A DNA stretch of 64,000 bases from Paenisporosarcina sp. HGH0030 (GCF_000411295.1 NZ_KE150421.1:2273589-2337588); one strand, 5' to 3'; shown: positions 52,833 through 59,577, counted from the stretch's first letter. Program-made: numbers and translations. The notes: generated from the letters alone by a model not told the origin.

Positions 52833-53101
52833 TTTGTTTTGATTATATCAAGTATAAGAGTAATGTGAATAATAATGAATATAACTATCAATAAATAGGT
52901 ATTAAATTGGTTTATGAAAAATAATCGATATTGATCCGACAAGTAATAGGTAATTAAATTAAAAAGTAGAAGAATTCCAATGTTGACTACTGTTATATAA
53001 GCATTAATCTTCTTAAATCTTTCTTTTTTCTCTTTTAAAAAGATTCGAACTAGTATTAAACCAAATAAAATCAATGAGAAATAGTGAAACTCTATTGGCA
53101 T
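52814..53101 (-). CDS. Small membrane protein
   Basis: A 95-residue protein with three membrane helices and a basic loop (RIFLKEKKERFKKIN) after the first. ATG 53101 follows GGGAGAGG. Not recognised; AT-rich codon use like the neighbouring accessory genes. Confidence 0.6.
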   Translation of the reverse strand: MPIEFHYFSLILFGLILVRIFLKEKKERFKKINAYITVVNIGILLLFNLITYYLSDQYRLFFINQFNTYLLIVIFIIIHITLILDIIKTNKKDEA

Positions 53102-53236
53102 GAACCTCTCCCCCAATGCTTTGACTATCAAAATATATATGATTTTTTATGAAAATCATGTAAAATTAACCTAAGAAAAAGATTTTTTAGCATAAACTGG
53201 TTGTTATATTTATACTATATATCCCTTTAATAATAA

Positions 53237-53269
53237 AGGACATGATTTTATTCATGTTCTATATTTTTT
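53237..53269 (+). terminator. Hairpin upstream of the sigma-factor operon
   Basis: Arms AGGACATGA / TCATGTTCT with an AT-rich loop, followed by ATATTTTTT. It lies about 50 bases before the sigO-like start, so it may be a leader attenuator rather than the end of a gene. Confidence 0.5.
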
Positions 53270-53318
53270 ACTCAAAAAGCGAACATACATTCGTAGAAAT
53301 GGGAGGTGGAAGTTTGAA

Positions 53319-53840
53319 ATGAATAAAAATCGACTACTTGCAGAGTTTTTTCAAGATGATAGGAATCGAAAGCTATATCAAGAGTATCTTAGGAATCCAA
53401 CAGGCATTAACCAAAAAATTTTAGATGAAAGATTTAAGGAGTTTTATTTTAGAATCCGTTCGATTGCTTATATACTAAAAAGTTTGCACTTTGAAAGTCA
53501 AAAATTAGATAGAAAAAATCGACTGTATAAGCAACGTTATCAATCAATTTTAGATAGACCAAACGAAGATAATTCTACGTTACTAGATTTAATTGAAGTA
53601 CCACCTCCCAGAGAAGAAACTCATTCAAACAAGTTAGAGGATTATATAACAGATTTTAAATTGCATTCTTCGATAAAAAAATTAACCAATAAACAAAGAG
53701 AAATTTTATTTTATGTATTTGTAATGGAGTTAAAAGATGTTGAGATAGCGAAAACTTTAGCTCTCTCACAGCAGTTTGTTACTAATACGAAGAATGTAGC
53801 ATTGAAGAAACTAAGGGGGGAAATGAACGATGTTAGATGA
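53319..53840 (+). CDS. SigO-like sigma-70 family factor (YvrI-like)
   Basis: A 173-residue protein related to the sigma-70 family with a clear region-4 helix-turn-helix at its C-terminus: SSIKKLTNKQREILFYVFV, then ELKDVEIAKTLALSQQFVTNTKNVALKKL. The N-terminal part is charged and lacks a normal region 2, as in B. subtilis SigO (YvrI), which needs the RsoA protein to supply that region. The two following genes encode a YvrJ-like peptide and an RsoA-like protein, which supports this reading. Similar factors occur near phage and bacteriocin genes. GGGAGGTGG precedes ATG; the next gene overlaps the stop by 11 bases. Confidence 0.75.
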   Translation: MNKNRLLAEFFQDDRNRKLYQEYLRNPTGINQKILDERFKEFYFRIRSIAYILKSLHFESQKLDRKNRLYKQRYQSILDRPNEDNSTLLDLIEVPPPREETHSNKLEDYITDFKLHSSIKKLTNKQREILFYVFVMELKDVEIAKTLALSQQFVTNTKNVALKKLRGEMNDVR

Positions 53841-53991
53841 AGCGAGTATGATCCAATTAGTAGGCAACTTTGGTTTTCCGATTGTCATGACCATTTATTT
53901 ATTGCATCGCTTTGAAAGAAAGATTGAATCTCTCGATAACACAATACAAAACTTAGCAAAAGTTGTTGGAAACAAAGGAGTGAATTCATAA
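53830..53991 (+). CDS. yvrJ: YvrJ family small membrane protein
   Basis: A 53-residue protein: MLDEASMIQLVGNFGFPIVM then TIYLLHRFERKIESLD, the YvrJ family pattern of one membrane helix ending in LLxRxExK with a short coiled tail. Start overlaps the end of the sigma-factor gene by 11 bases (GGGGGGAA ribosome site inside that gene), and its stop overlaps the next start (TAATG). Function is unknown; in B. subtilis yvrJ lies in the same operon as sigO and rsoA. The gene is too short to appear in length-filtered gene calls. Confidence 0.8.
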   Translation: MLDEASMIQLVGNFGFPIVMTIYLLHRFERKIESLDNTIQNLAKVVGNKGVNS

Positions 53992-54230
53992 TGAATATTA
54001 TTGAGGAAAAAGAAATAAGAGCAATAATAGAGTTAATTCAGCCTAAAATTAAAAGGTCACTCTTTCAGACATCTCTTGAAAATAGAGAAGATTTGGAACA
54101 AGAATTAATGTTATATATACTAAAAGTAATTAACAATAAGATAAGTAGAAACGTACCAGGTTTCTTTACCACTTTTGGACAATCATTCAACATAACAGAA
54201 AACGAATTATTGTCCTTTGAACTATCTTAG
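53991..54230 (+). CDS. rsoA: RsoA-like co-sigma factor
   Basis: A 79-residue protein, the size of B. subtilis RsoA (YvrHa). It would supply sigma region 2: helices IIELIQPKIKRSLFQTSLENRE followed by DLEQELMLYILKVINNK, which resembles the region-2 pattern (DLxQE). I base the call on length, this region-2-like helix and its position after a SigO-like and a YvrJ gene. The C-terminus is short and polar. In B. subtilis SigO and RsoA together turn on oxdC and related genes. Note each entry here is broken over motifs shorter than a full helix; the assignment is moderate. Confidence 0.65.
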   Translation: MNIIEEKEIRAIIELIQPKIKRSLFQTSLENREDLEQELMLYILKVINNKISRNVPGFFTTFGQSFNITENELLSFELS

Positions 54231-54294
54231 TGTAACCATTGAAAAAAATTTTAATTAAAATTTAGCGAGCATAATCAATTTCTAGGTAAAAAAC

Positions 54295-54323
54295 AAACCT
54301 CGTATTTTGAAAATACGAGGTTT
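54295..54323. terminator. Terminator after the sigma operon
   Basis: Palindrome AAACCTCGTATTTT / AAAATACGAGGTTT, suited to both directions. Confidence 0.85.
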
Positions 54324-54381
54324 CACCTGTTTATTGCTATTCATTTTTATAAAAAAGATTGATTATTTCAGAAATCGAATC

Positions 54382-54407
54382 TTCAACTAAAGCACCCGTT
54401 AGTTGAA
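54382..54407. repeat. Hairpin repeat copy 1 (short form)
   Basis: TTCAACTAA / TTAGTTGAA arms around a short loop (AGCACCCG). First of a series of dispersed hairpins in 54.4-59.3 kb that all have a T-AGTT-GAA type right arm. Confidence 0.85.
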
Positions 54408-54609
54408 TTAGACAGATTAATTTTACGGTCCATATATATCTATATATTCCCAGTGTAAGCATTCAACAGTTGGTTCACTACCGATAAATTTTATTGTAAA
54501 AAAGCCACCCATTAGTTCAACAACTCATGCAAATCCCCAAAATTATTGCAATTATACGATTTTTTTTTGCGTTTATTCGGTAATACAGTCTTTTTTTAGT
54601 CACAACCAC

Positions 54610-54834
54610 TTATTCCGGATTGTGTTTGCCATTGCCAATATAGGCCGGTGCTATTTCCCCATCAATATACATGAATCCATAATCAGTTTCTGGCTCGTCT
54701 GAAAAATAAACAATAGCTTTATAGCGTTGAATCCCCGTTTCTTTCAGAGCGTCAAATCTAATATCAACTTCGCGAATTTCTTCCTCAGTATATCCCCGTT
54801 CTGTGTAAAGGTATTCCCGCACATCTTTTTCCAT
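54610..54834 (-). pseudogene. DUF3139-like gene, probably frameshifted at its 5' end
   Basis: A 74-codon open part starting MEKDVREYLYTERGYTEEEI and including IVYFSDEPETDYGFMYIDGE, similar to the C-terminal domain of DUF3139-type proteins (single N-terminal helix then this domain). The frame stays open 14 codons upstream of the ATG with protein-like sequence (YYYLTPRASVEEQ) but then meets a stop. A good ribosome site (AAAGGGG) with ATG AGG ATG AGG TTA TTA lies further up in another frame. The membrane helix and start are thus lost or shifted. Confidence 0.45.
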
Positions 54835-54940
54835 TTGTTCTTCTACTGATGCCCGTGGTGTTAAGTAATAATAACCTCATCCTCATCAACCCCTTTAATT
54901 TATTTATTGTTATAATACCATATACTTCTTACAATAATTT

Positions 54941-54974
54941 CTTGTTCAACTAAACTGCCCCGTTAGTTTAATAA
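54941..54974. repeat. Hairpin repeat copy 2
   Basis: Arms CTTGTTCAACTAA / GTTAGTTTAATAA with loop ACTGCCCC. It begins two bases after the stop codon of the neighbouring 152-residue gene (minus strand). Confidence 0.9.
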
Positions 54975-54975
54975 A

Positions 54976-55434
54976 CTAAAACCATCTATCCAATGTCCAT
55001 CCTTCAGCTAATCTCAGTTTAAGTAAGGTGTCATTCCAAGTTCCCCACGGTGATAGTTGCTTTTGTTCCTCAGTCATTCTTTCGACTTTTTCTCTTTTCC
55101 AAGTATCATAATCAATGATGTGCCAACAAATAAATTCACCATTTACCATATGTTCACTTCTAAATTTTTTAGGTAATTTAAAATCTTGTGGAATGGTATA
55201 ACTACCTTTTTTAGTTACTAACTTTTGATTTAATGCAGTTCCTAAAGGGAAATGAATAAGATATAATTCCTTCTTTTTCACTATTTCATCTTCTATAACA
55301 TAACCCTCCTTAAATAAGCAGGGTAATATACGAATTAACTCTCCAATGGTTTCGTCTTTATGAACATATTGAAATAACCCTATTCCATTTGATGTAACTA
55401 TCTCAAAAACATCACCAATTTTTAATCGTTTCAC
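54976..55434 (-). CDS. Imm26-like small protein (possible toxin-immunity protein)
   Basis: A 152-residue soluble protein: KIGDVFEIVTSNGIGLFQYVH at the start is the Imm26-like pattern (KxGDxFxIxxxxGxxxxGQYxxxD), followed by IRILPCLFKEGY and GEFICWHIIDYDTWKREKV. Imm26 proteins neutralise bacterial polymorphic toxins. No toxin gene is seen here. ATG is preceded by a weak site. Its stop codon lies next to hairpin repeat copy 2. Confidence 0.55.
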   Translation of the reverse strand: MKRLKIGDVFEIVTSNGIGLFQYVHKDETIGELIRILPCLFKEGYVIEDEIVKKKELYLIHFPLGTALNQKLVTKKGSYTIPQDFKLPKKFRSEHMVNGEFICWHIIDYDTWKREKVERMTEEQKQLSPWGTWNDTLLKLRLAEGWTLDRWF

Positions 55435-55475
55435 TCAAATCATTCCCTAGTATTTTTCTTTATTTTAACGCACGC

Positions 55476-55510
55476 CTTATTAAACTAAACTGCTACGTTA
55501 GTTGAATAAG
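55476..55510. repeat. Hairpin repeat copy 3
   Basis: Arms CTTATTAAACTAAA / GTTAGTTGAATAAG with loop CTGCTAC (one substitution in the constant loop). Located upstream of the Imm26-like start. Confidence 0.9.
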
Positions 55511-55540
55511 AAAAAAGAGCTGCCAAAGCAGCCCGATGAT

Positions 55541-55571
55541 TTTCAACTAAAGCACCCGTTAGTTGAAGAAG
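55541..55571. repeat. Hairpin repeat copy 4
   Basis: Arms TTTCAACTAA / TTAGTTGAAGAAG, short-loop form (AGCACCCG) as copy 1. A further small hairpin (GAGCTGC..GCAGCCC) sits between copies 3 and 4. It ends nine bases from the stop codon of the next gene. Confidence 0.9.
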
Positions 55572-55579
55572 TTTTCTGG

Positions 55580-55915
55580 TTATGAATGATCTTCTTCACT
55601 ATCTACATCTGGATATTTAGTGAATACAGACTCAAACTCACCGTTATCGATAAGATAATTAATAACTTCATAAATCCTTTCCTTACTCGCAATATCAATT
55701 AAAACCATTTCACTAGCATGAAAGTAGGCTCCGTTCATACTTTCGCCCGTCTTAACATTCTTTTCTCTTAGGCTTTGAATGTTTCTATATGTAAAAAAAG
55801 TTGCCATCCAAACAGAACTGTCTGAAAATGTTACTTTGACATCCGTATTTACATCTTCTACATCCCATTCTCCGTCTGCCCACTCTTCGGCTTCTATCCA
55901 TAAATCTTTTTTCAT
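55580..55915 (-). CDS. Small acidic protein, immunity-like
   Basis: A 111-residue very acidic protein: starts MKKDLWIEAEEWADGEWDVE, has SDSSVWMATFFTYRNIQSLR in the middle and ends in DVDSEEDHS. The small size, acidity and position between hairpin repeats are typical of immunity-like genes, but no family is recognised. TTAAATGAAA-type weak ribosome site (GGAGAAAT) ahead of ATG. Confidence 0.55.
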   Translation of the reverse strand: MKKDLWIEAEEWADGEWDVEDVNTDVKVTFSDSSVWMATFFTYRNIQSLREKNVKTGESMNGAYFHASEMVLIDIASKERIYEVINYLIDNGEFESVFTKYPDVDSEEDHS

Positions 55916-55965
55916 TTAATTTCTCCTTTGTCTTTTAGGCGAAAATGAACTAAACAAAGTTTCAT

Positions 55966-56000
55966 CTTATTGAACTAACCTGCCCCGTTAGTTTAATAAG
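55966..56000. repeat. Hairpin repeat copy 5
   Basis: Full-length form: arms CTTATTGAACTAAC / GTTAGTTTAATAAG (14 bp, one G-T), loop CTGCCCC. The last eight bases include the final codons and TAA stop of the adjoining minus-strand gene. Confidence 0.95.
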
Positions 56001-56478
56001 ACATACCAGCTTCTCTAAAGGCATTTCGATAAATCTCAGTGTTTATTCTTTGAACATCAATCTGCAATAATTCTTTTCTAATGGTACTAAATAGGTCACT
56101 TGGAATATTAGGAAATTTACCTTCAAGATCCTCTCTTTTATCTAAATGATTTAGCGTTTGAATAATAACAAAATAAATGTTTGGATATTGCTTTTTAATG
56201 TTGGAAGTATGTTTTAGAAACTCTTTGAGATACTTATCAAAATAGTGACGGTTGTATCCTTCTATACCTATATAGAATGGAAATCCACTTCGGTCTTCCC
56301 ACTCTATCAAAAGACCCCAAAAAGCAATAAGGGACCCCCCCCTATATCTCAAATTATCGTCGTTAAAGTGTTCATAATAAGGGTAAAACAATTTTACACA
56401 CCAATCAAAGTCTACTATCCCATTCACTTCTTTTATCATATTATGTAATAGGTCTAATTTTTCTTTGATCGAATTCAT
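55993..56478 (-). CDS. Unknown small protein in the hairpin-repeat array
   Basis: A 161-residue soluble protein: start MNSIKEKLDLLHNMIKEVNG, aromatic middle (WCVKLFYPYYEHFND, AFWGLLIEWEDRSGFPFYIG), helical end. ATG 56478 follows GAGGGGG; the upstream frame has no site. No family recognised. Its TAA stop is part of hairpin copy 5, so the repeat and gene end are physically merged. Confidence 0.55.
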   Translation of the reverse strand: MNSIKEKLDLLHNMIKEVNGIVDFDWCVKLFYPYYEHFNDDNLRYRGGSLIAFWGLLIEWEDRSGFPFYIGIEGYNRHYFDKYLKEFLKHTSNIKKQYPNIYFVIIQTLNHLDKREDLEGKFPNIPSDLFSTIRKELLQIDVQRINTEIYRNAFREAGMSY

Positions 56479-56543
56479 TTGAAACCCCCTCTGGAACGTA
56501 ATTAAAATTAACAATATCTCTTATACCTATTTTTATCGCTTTT

Positions 56544-56578
56544 CTTATCGAACTAACCTGCCCCGTTAGTTGAATAAC
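56544..56578. repeat. Hairpin repeat copy 6
   Basis: Arms CTTATCGAACTAAC / GTTAGTTGAATAAC, loop CTGCCCC. It lies 16 bases beyond the stop of the 121-residue gene. Confidence 0.95.
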
Positions 56579-56594
56579 GTTATTCTCATTATAT

Positions 56595-56960
56595 TTACAT
56601 CTTTTTGTCTCTGTCTGGTTCCTTCATAAATATATTTTCATTCTCATCAAATCCTTCAGGTAGCCAGTAATCCTCTGGTAATCCTTTTTCCTCAAATAAC
56701 TTTCGAAGTTGTTCAATTGATTCGGACCACGTTAAAAAGACTTTGATAGAATATGGTGGTTGTCCTTCATCATTCCAAACTGCCCACTTTTTATTAGGGA
56801 GTTCTGTCGCATACCAACCTGCGTCTTCTCCTAGACGCCAAACATAAAACGTGTTTTCTTCAGCAACTTTCCAATCTTTGTAGCCCAAAACTTTCGCAAA
56901 TTCATCGTAATTTTTATAGATGAGAGAGCGTAAAAACTTTTTCACTTGTTCCATTTTCAT
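56595..56960 (-). CDS. Unknown small protein in the hairpin-repeat array
   Basis: A 121-residue protein, Trp-rich (YKDWKVAEENTFYVWRLG, GWYATELPNKKWAVWNDEG) with an acidic C-terminus. Such aromatic, acidic small proteins are often immunity factors or phage/plasmid-linked, but no family is recognised. GAGAGGATG ribosome site before ATG. Confidence 0.55.
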   Translation of the reverse strand: MKMEQVKKFLRSLIYKNYDEFAKVLGYKDWKVAEENTFYVWRLGEDAGWYATELPNKKWAVWNDEGQPPYSIKVFLTWSESIEQLRKLFEEKGLPEDYWLPEGFDENENIFMKEPDRDKKM

Positions 56961-57000
56961 CCTCTCCTCCTCTTTTTCTTTACTAACAAAACTGCAACTT

Positions 57001-57062
57001 CTTATTGAACTAACCTGCCCCGTTAGTACAATAAGAAAGATGATTTTCAGTTAGTTGAAGAA
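57001..57062. repeat. Hairpin repeat copy 7 plus half copy
   Basis: Full form at 57001-57035 (arms CTTATTGAACTAAC / GTTAGTACAATAAG, loop CTGCCCC), followed by an isolated right arm (CAGTTAGTTGAAGAAG) at 57043-57062. It marks the left edge of the micro-ORF segment. Confidence 0.85.
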
Positions 57063-57110
57063 GAAATGCGTTCAGTAACATATCTATTCTATCGCTGAAC
57101 GAGTGTGCAG

Positions 57111-57150
57111 CATGCACAACGTGTTGACATAACATCAGGATCAGGAAGTG
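57111..57150. repeat. Direct repeat A flanking the micro-ORF cluster
   Basis: ATGCACAACGTGTTGACATA plus about 18 further bases recur at 57473-57510 with few changes. The two copies bracket three copies of a small-peptide start. Confidence 0.85.
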
Positions 57151-57161
57151 ATCATTTTTGG

Positions 57162-57227
57162 TCAAAAACCATTAGTCTTCCATGTTGGGGAAGCATAAGC
57201 ATTTTCTCTTAAGAATTTTACAAACAT
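57162..57227 (-). CDS. Micro-ORF copy B (21 codons)
   Basis: Reads MFVKFLRENAYASPTWKTNGF. It has the same first eleven residues, with few changes, as the micro-ORFs at 57303 and 57424. It has no clear ribosome site and lies inside the reading frame of micro-ORF A, in another phase. Coding status is uncertain. Confidence 0.3.
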   Translation of the reverse strand: MFVKFLRENAYASPTWKTNGF

Positions 57228-57303
57228 AAAAAGAAGTCGCCCAAAACAATACAGGTAATGAATTAGAAGCAAATGCATGTTCTCTTAAGAATCCTACAAA
57301 CAT
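57172..57303 (-). CDS. Micro-ORF copy A (43 residues)
   Basis: Starts MFVGFLREHAFASNSLPVLF after a strong AGGAGGT ribosome site at correct spacing. From residue 25 it reads through the DNA of copy B in the wrong frame (YVCKILKRKC), so the natural C-terminus seems lost. Small hydrophobic peptide with one potential membrane segment; family unknown. Confidence 0.45.
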   Translation of the reverse strand: MFVGFLREHAFASNSLPVLFWATSFYVCKILKRKCLCFPNMED

Positions 57304-57379
57304 AAAGTACCTCCTATATAAAAATATGCAAGAAAATCCGAGCTTATTTCCTTGAAGAAAAAAAGTTTCCTTAATGCAA

Positions 57380-57424
57380 CTATAGAATAACATATGCATT
57401 TTCCCTTGAGAATTCTACAAACAT
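57380..57424 (-). CDS. Micro-ORF copy C (14 residues)
   Basis: Reads MFVEFSRENAYVIL and then stops; preceded by AGGAAGT. Third copy of the same peptide start. It is probably a truncated copy. Confidence 0.3.
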   Translation of the reverse strand: MFVEFSRENAYVIL

Positions 57425-57472
57425 AAAAATACTTCCTGCAGGTAGTAAAAAAATGAACTGGCTTGTATGGTG

Positions 57473-57510
57473 TATGCACAACGTGTTGACATAACATCCG
57501 GATTGGGAAG
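57473..57510. repeat. Direct repeat B flanking the micro-ORF cluster
   Basis: Second copy of the 57111 repeat; 362 bases from the first. Confidence 0.85.
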
Positions 57511-57598
57511 TATTCGACATTAATCCATAAAGAAAGCTGCCCTTTAAAGGCAACTGGCTTAACATTTGTATATAATCCAACTGACATAATGTTAAATA

Positions 57599-57632
57599 AA
57601 AAAATCGTCCGTTCAATCGGACGATTTTTTCT
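57599..57632. terminator. Strong terminator hairpin
   Basis: Arms AAAATCGTCCG / CGGACGATTTT with flanking A/T tracts, bidirectional. Both flanks are gene-poor, so the gene it belonged to may be gone. Confidence 0.85.
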
Positions 57633-57960
57633 TATTGTGCTACTTCGCTGGCAATGCTTGATTCTGCTAAGCCAACTTCTCTTTCGGGAGAAAATTAATC
57701 AACTTCTGCTTTCTTATAAGTTCAAAAGAAAAAGAGCAGCCGCTACCGTTCATTGTTTAACTCAATAAAGAAAGCGATCCCTGCTAAAGAATCGCTCCGG
57801 CTTGCGGAAGACTAAAAATGTATTTAAAGGGCTTAAGGGCATGTTTGCGCTTAGCTGGCTAAACAGAAATTTGTTCGGATTTTATATGGTTACTGAAAAT
57901 AGACAGCCTTTTTTGATCGTGTCACTTGTTGGTAGTAACCCTCCAACCAATAAATCCATA
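57633..57960. other. Gene-poor stretch left of the monooxygenase gene
   Basis: No coding region seen. An imperfect hairpin (AAGCGAT..ATCGCT at about 57770-57800) is present. Looks like decayed intergenic sequence. Confidence 0.5.
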
Positions 57961-59157
57961 TCAATAATCTTTCAGCTCGATCCCGTTAGCAGCTTTGGCT
58001 ATCATTTTTGAAATCATCTTAAATTGTACGATCATAATCGGGGGTATGTGCAACATTAAATTGCGTAGAAAGATTTTGAAGTTTGATTTTTCAATCATAC
58101 TCCTGGCAGCCATTAGTCCTATTTTTTGATTCTTCTCAACAAACTTTCTCATTTTTTGTTCGTAGGCTACAAATGCACGGGCGAAATCGCCATCTGCAGC
58201 TTTAAGTTCACCAGCTAATACATAAGCCCCGACAAGCGCCAGGCTAGATCCTTGACCTGATAGAGGAGATGGACCATACGCCGCATCGCCTACCAATGTA
58301 ATCCGCCCTTTTGACCATGTCGGCATGTGAATCTGGCAAACCTCGTCAAAATAAAAGTCTGTCGCATCTTTCATGGTTTTGAGTAGATGCGAGGTTTCCC
58401 AACCTGAATCGCCTAAGAAGGCATTTTCTACTAGTTTCTTTTGAGATTCTGTAGCATTGCGGTCGTGCTTCAATGCCTCTGATTGAAACAAGAACATACC
58501 CCTTGCTTCGGTATTGTCACGAGCGCTATACATACCTACAGTTTTGCCTGGTATCGTATATAACAGTTGGCGGTGGTCGAGGTTGAGGTAATTCTCGAGA
58601 GTGAAAATCGAGATATAACAGCCAAGCGTCCGTTTAAACTGTGCTTCATCTCCAAAAGTTAAGGTTCGAACATTAGAATGAAGCCCGTCTGCACCGATGA
58701 CAAGGTCAAATGTCTGTGGCTTGCCATGAATAAATTGAACTTCTGCACCAGCTTCAGTCTCATTTATAGCGGTAATCGAATCGCCCCAAATGTAATCAAC
58801 AGTATCCTTGGTTAAATCGTACAAAATGTTACTTAGATCGTCTCGCATGACTTCGATGTCCAGACCATACTGGTTCCCCATACTTGCTTCGCTTATTTGA
58901 CCTTGTATCTTGCTCTTGCTGTTCACAAAGTAAACACCAGTCATGTTCGTGTCAGCTGCACGAACTTGATCGAGTATACCCATCCCCTTAAGCACGGAAA
59001 TGGCTGCACCACGGATATCAACCCCGAATCCACCCGCGCGCAATGCTGGAGCACGTTCAATTACAGTCACGTTGAATCCATGACGATGAAGCCAGTAAGC
59101 GAGTGCCGGACCGGCAATGCTTGCACCAGAAATAAGAACGCGCATCGTTTGTTTCAT
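57961..59157 (-). CDS. FAD-dependent monooxygenase (PHBH/TetX-like)
   Basis: A 398-residue class-A flavin monooxygenase. VLISGASIAGPALAYWLHR is the GxGxxG-type Rossmann start with A in place of one Gly, VTVIERAPALRAGGFGVDIRG contains the ribose Glu and the flexible-loop RxGGxGxDxR motif, DLVIGADGLHSNVR the DG motif and LVGDAAYGPSPLSGQGSSLALVGAYVLAGEL the FAD-binding GD motif. Sequence pattern is of the TetX/rifampicin monooxygenase branch, so antibiotic or aromatic compound oxidation is possible. The C-terminus has a membrane-like helix (FLRNLMLHIPPIMIVQFKM). Codon use is less AT-rich than in the array. Confidence 0.88.
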   Translation of the reverse strand: MKQTMRVLISGASIAGPALAYWLHRHGFNVTVIERAPALRAGGFGVDIRGAAISVLKGMGILDQVRAADTNMTGVYFVNSKSKIQGQISEASMGNQYGLDIEVMRDDLSNILYDLTKDTVDYIWGDSITAINETEAGAEVQFIHGKPQTFDLVIGADGLHSNVRTLTFGDEAQFKRTLGCYISIFTLENYLNLDHRQLLYTIPGKTVGMYSARDNTEARGMFLFQSEALKHDRNATESQKKLVENAFLGDSGWETSHLLKTMKDATDFYFDEVCQIHMPTWSKGRITLVGDAAYGPSPLSGQGSSLALVGAYVLAGELKAADGDFARAFVAYEQKMRKFVEKNQKIGLMAARSMIEKSNFKIFLRNLMLHIPPIMIVQFKMISKMIAKAANGIELKDY

Positions 59158-59278
59158 TATTGCCTATTCACTCCTATCCTAATTAAAGTCTTAACATACC
59201 CACAGTATATTTATGGACGATTTCACTTATTTAGGACAATAAAATAATAGGAATTTAATTTTAAAAGCTGAGACTAAT

Positions 59279-59310
59279 GTTCAACTATCCTGCCCCGTTA
59301 GTTGAACAAG
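59279..59310. repeat. Hairpin repeat copy 8
   Basis: Arms GTTCAACTA / TAGTTGAAC with central CCTGCCCCG. It follows the remnant's stop codon by one base on the minus strand, the same geometry as in the array 2-4 kb to the left. Confidence 0.92.
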
Positions 59311-59311
59311 T

Positions 59312-59464
59312 TCATTCTTTTACCCATTCTTTTTTCGCTTTTCTATATTCACTCCTTGATGTAAAGAATAGGAGTGACATACTTATCATTAAATATAATG
59401 GTTCCATATCGAGAACATCTTTTATTAAAAAATTACCCACAAAAGAAGAGCATCCACTAGGCTC
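59312..59464 (-). pseudogene. 3' gene remnant next to hairpin copy 8
   Basis: About 50 open codons on the minus strand ending in TGA at 59312; protein-like, with FVGNFLIKDVLDMEPLYL, a membrane-type stretch and a basic end (EYRKAKKEWVKE). An internal ATG at about 59407 lacks a good ribosome site. Upstream it stops at 59465. The remnant and its flanking hairpin look like a broken member of the array. Confidence 0.4.
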
Positions 59465-59517
59465 TTACCTCGACCGGACTATACCAGATAGTCGTGCCTG
59501 ACTTGGTTAGACACGCA

Positions 59518-59553
59518 ATAAAAAAAAGAGCTAGCAAAAATACCGCTAACTCT
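59518..59553 (-). terminator. Terminator of the HupE/UreJ-like gene
   Basis: Arms GAGTTAGCGG / GCTAGCTC with eight T on the minus strand. Confidence 0.85.
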
Positions 59554-59577
59554 CGTATTGATCAATAAATGGCCTAA

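Larger units (their letters stand above)
54231..54609. other. Intergenic region with terminator and repeat copies
   Basis: Holds the terminator at 54295-54323, a short copy of the hairpin repeat at 54382-54407 and a degenerate one near 54515-54535. No gene seen. Confidence 0.6.
59158..59577. other. Intergenic region with hairpin copy 8 and a gene remnant
   Basis: Contains the hairpin at 59279-59310, the gene remnant ending at 59312 and a terminator at 59518-59553. No intact gene. Confidence 0.6.

Noticed and set aside
54382-57035. CRISPR array
   Set aside because: The repeats are spaced by hundreds of bases containing genes, are palindromic with variable arms, and no cas gene is present.
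57294-57616. Two longer overlapping minus-strand frames of 97 and 78 codons
   Set aside because: They cross the direct repeats and micro-ORF copies in several phases, lack ribosome sites, and show no protein-like pattern past the first 30 residues.
54382-59310. Classic integron attC sites
   Set aside because: No IntI gene, no attI, and the repeats lack the RYYYAAC/GTTRRRY core and the size range of attC. Only the cassette-like gene-plus-hairpin logic is similar.
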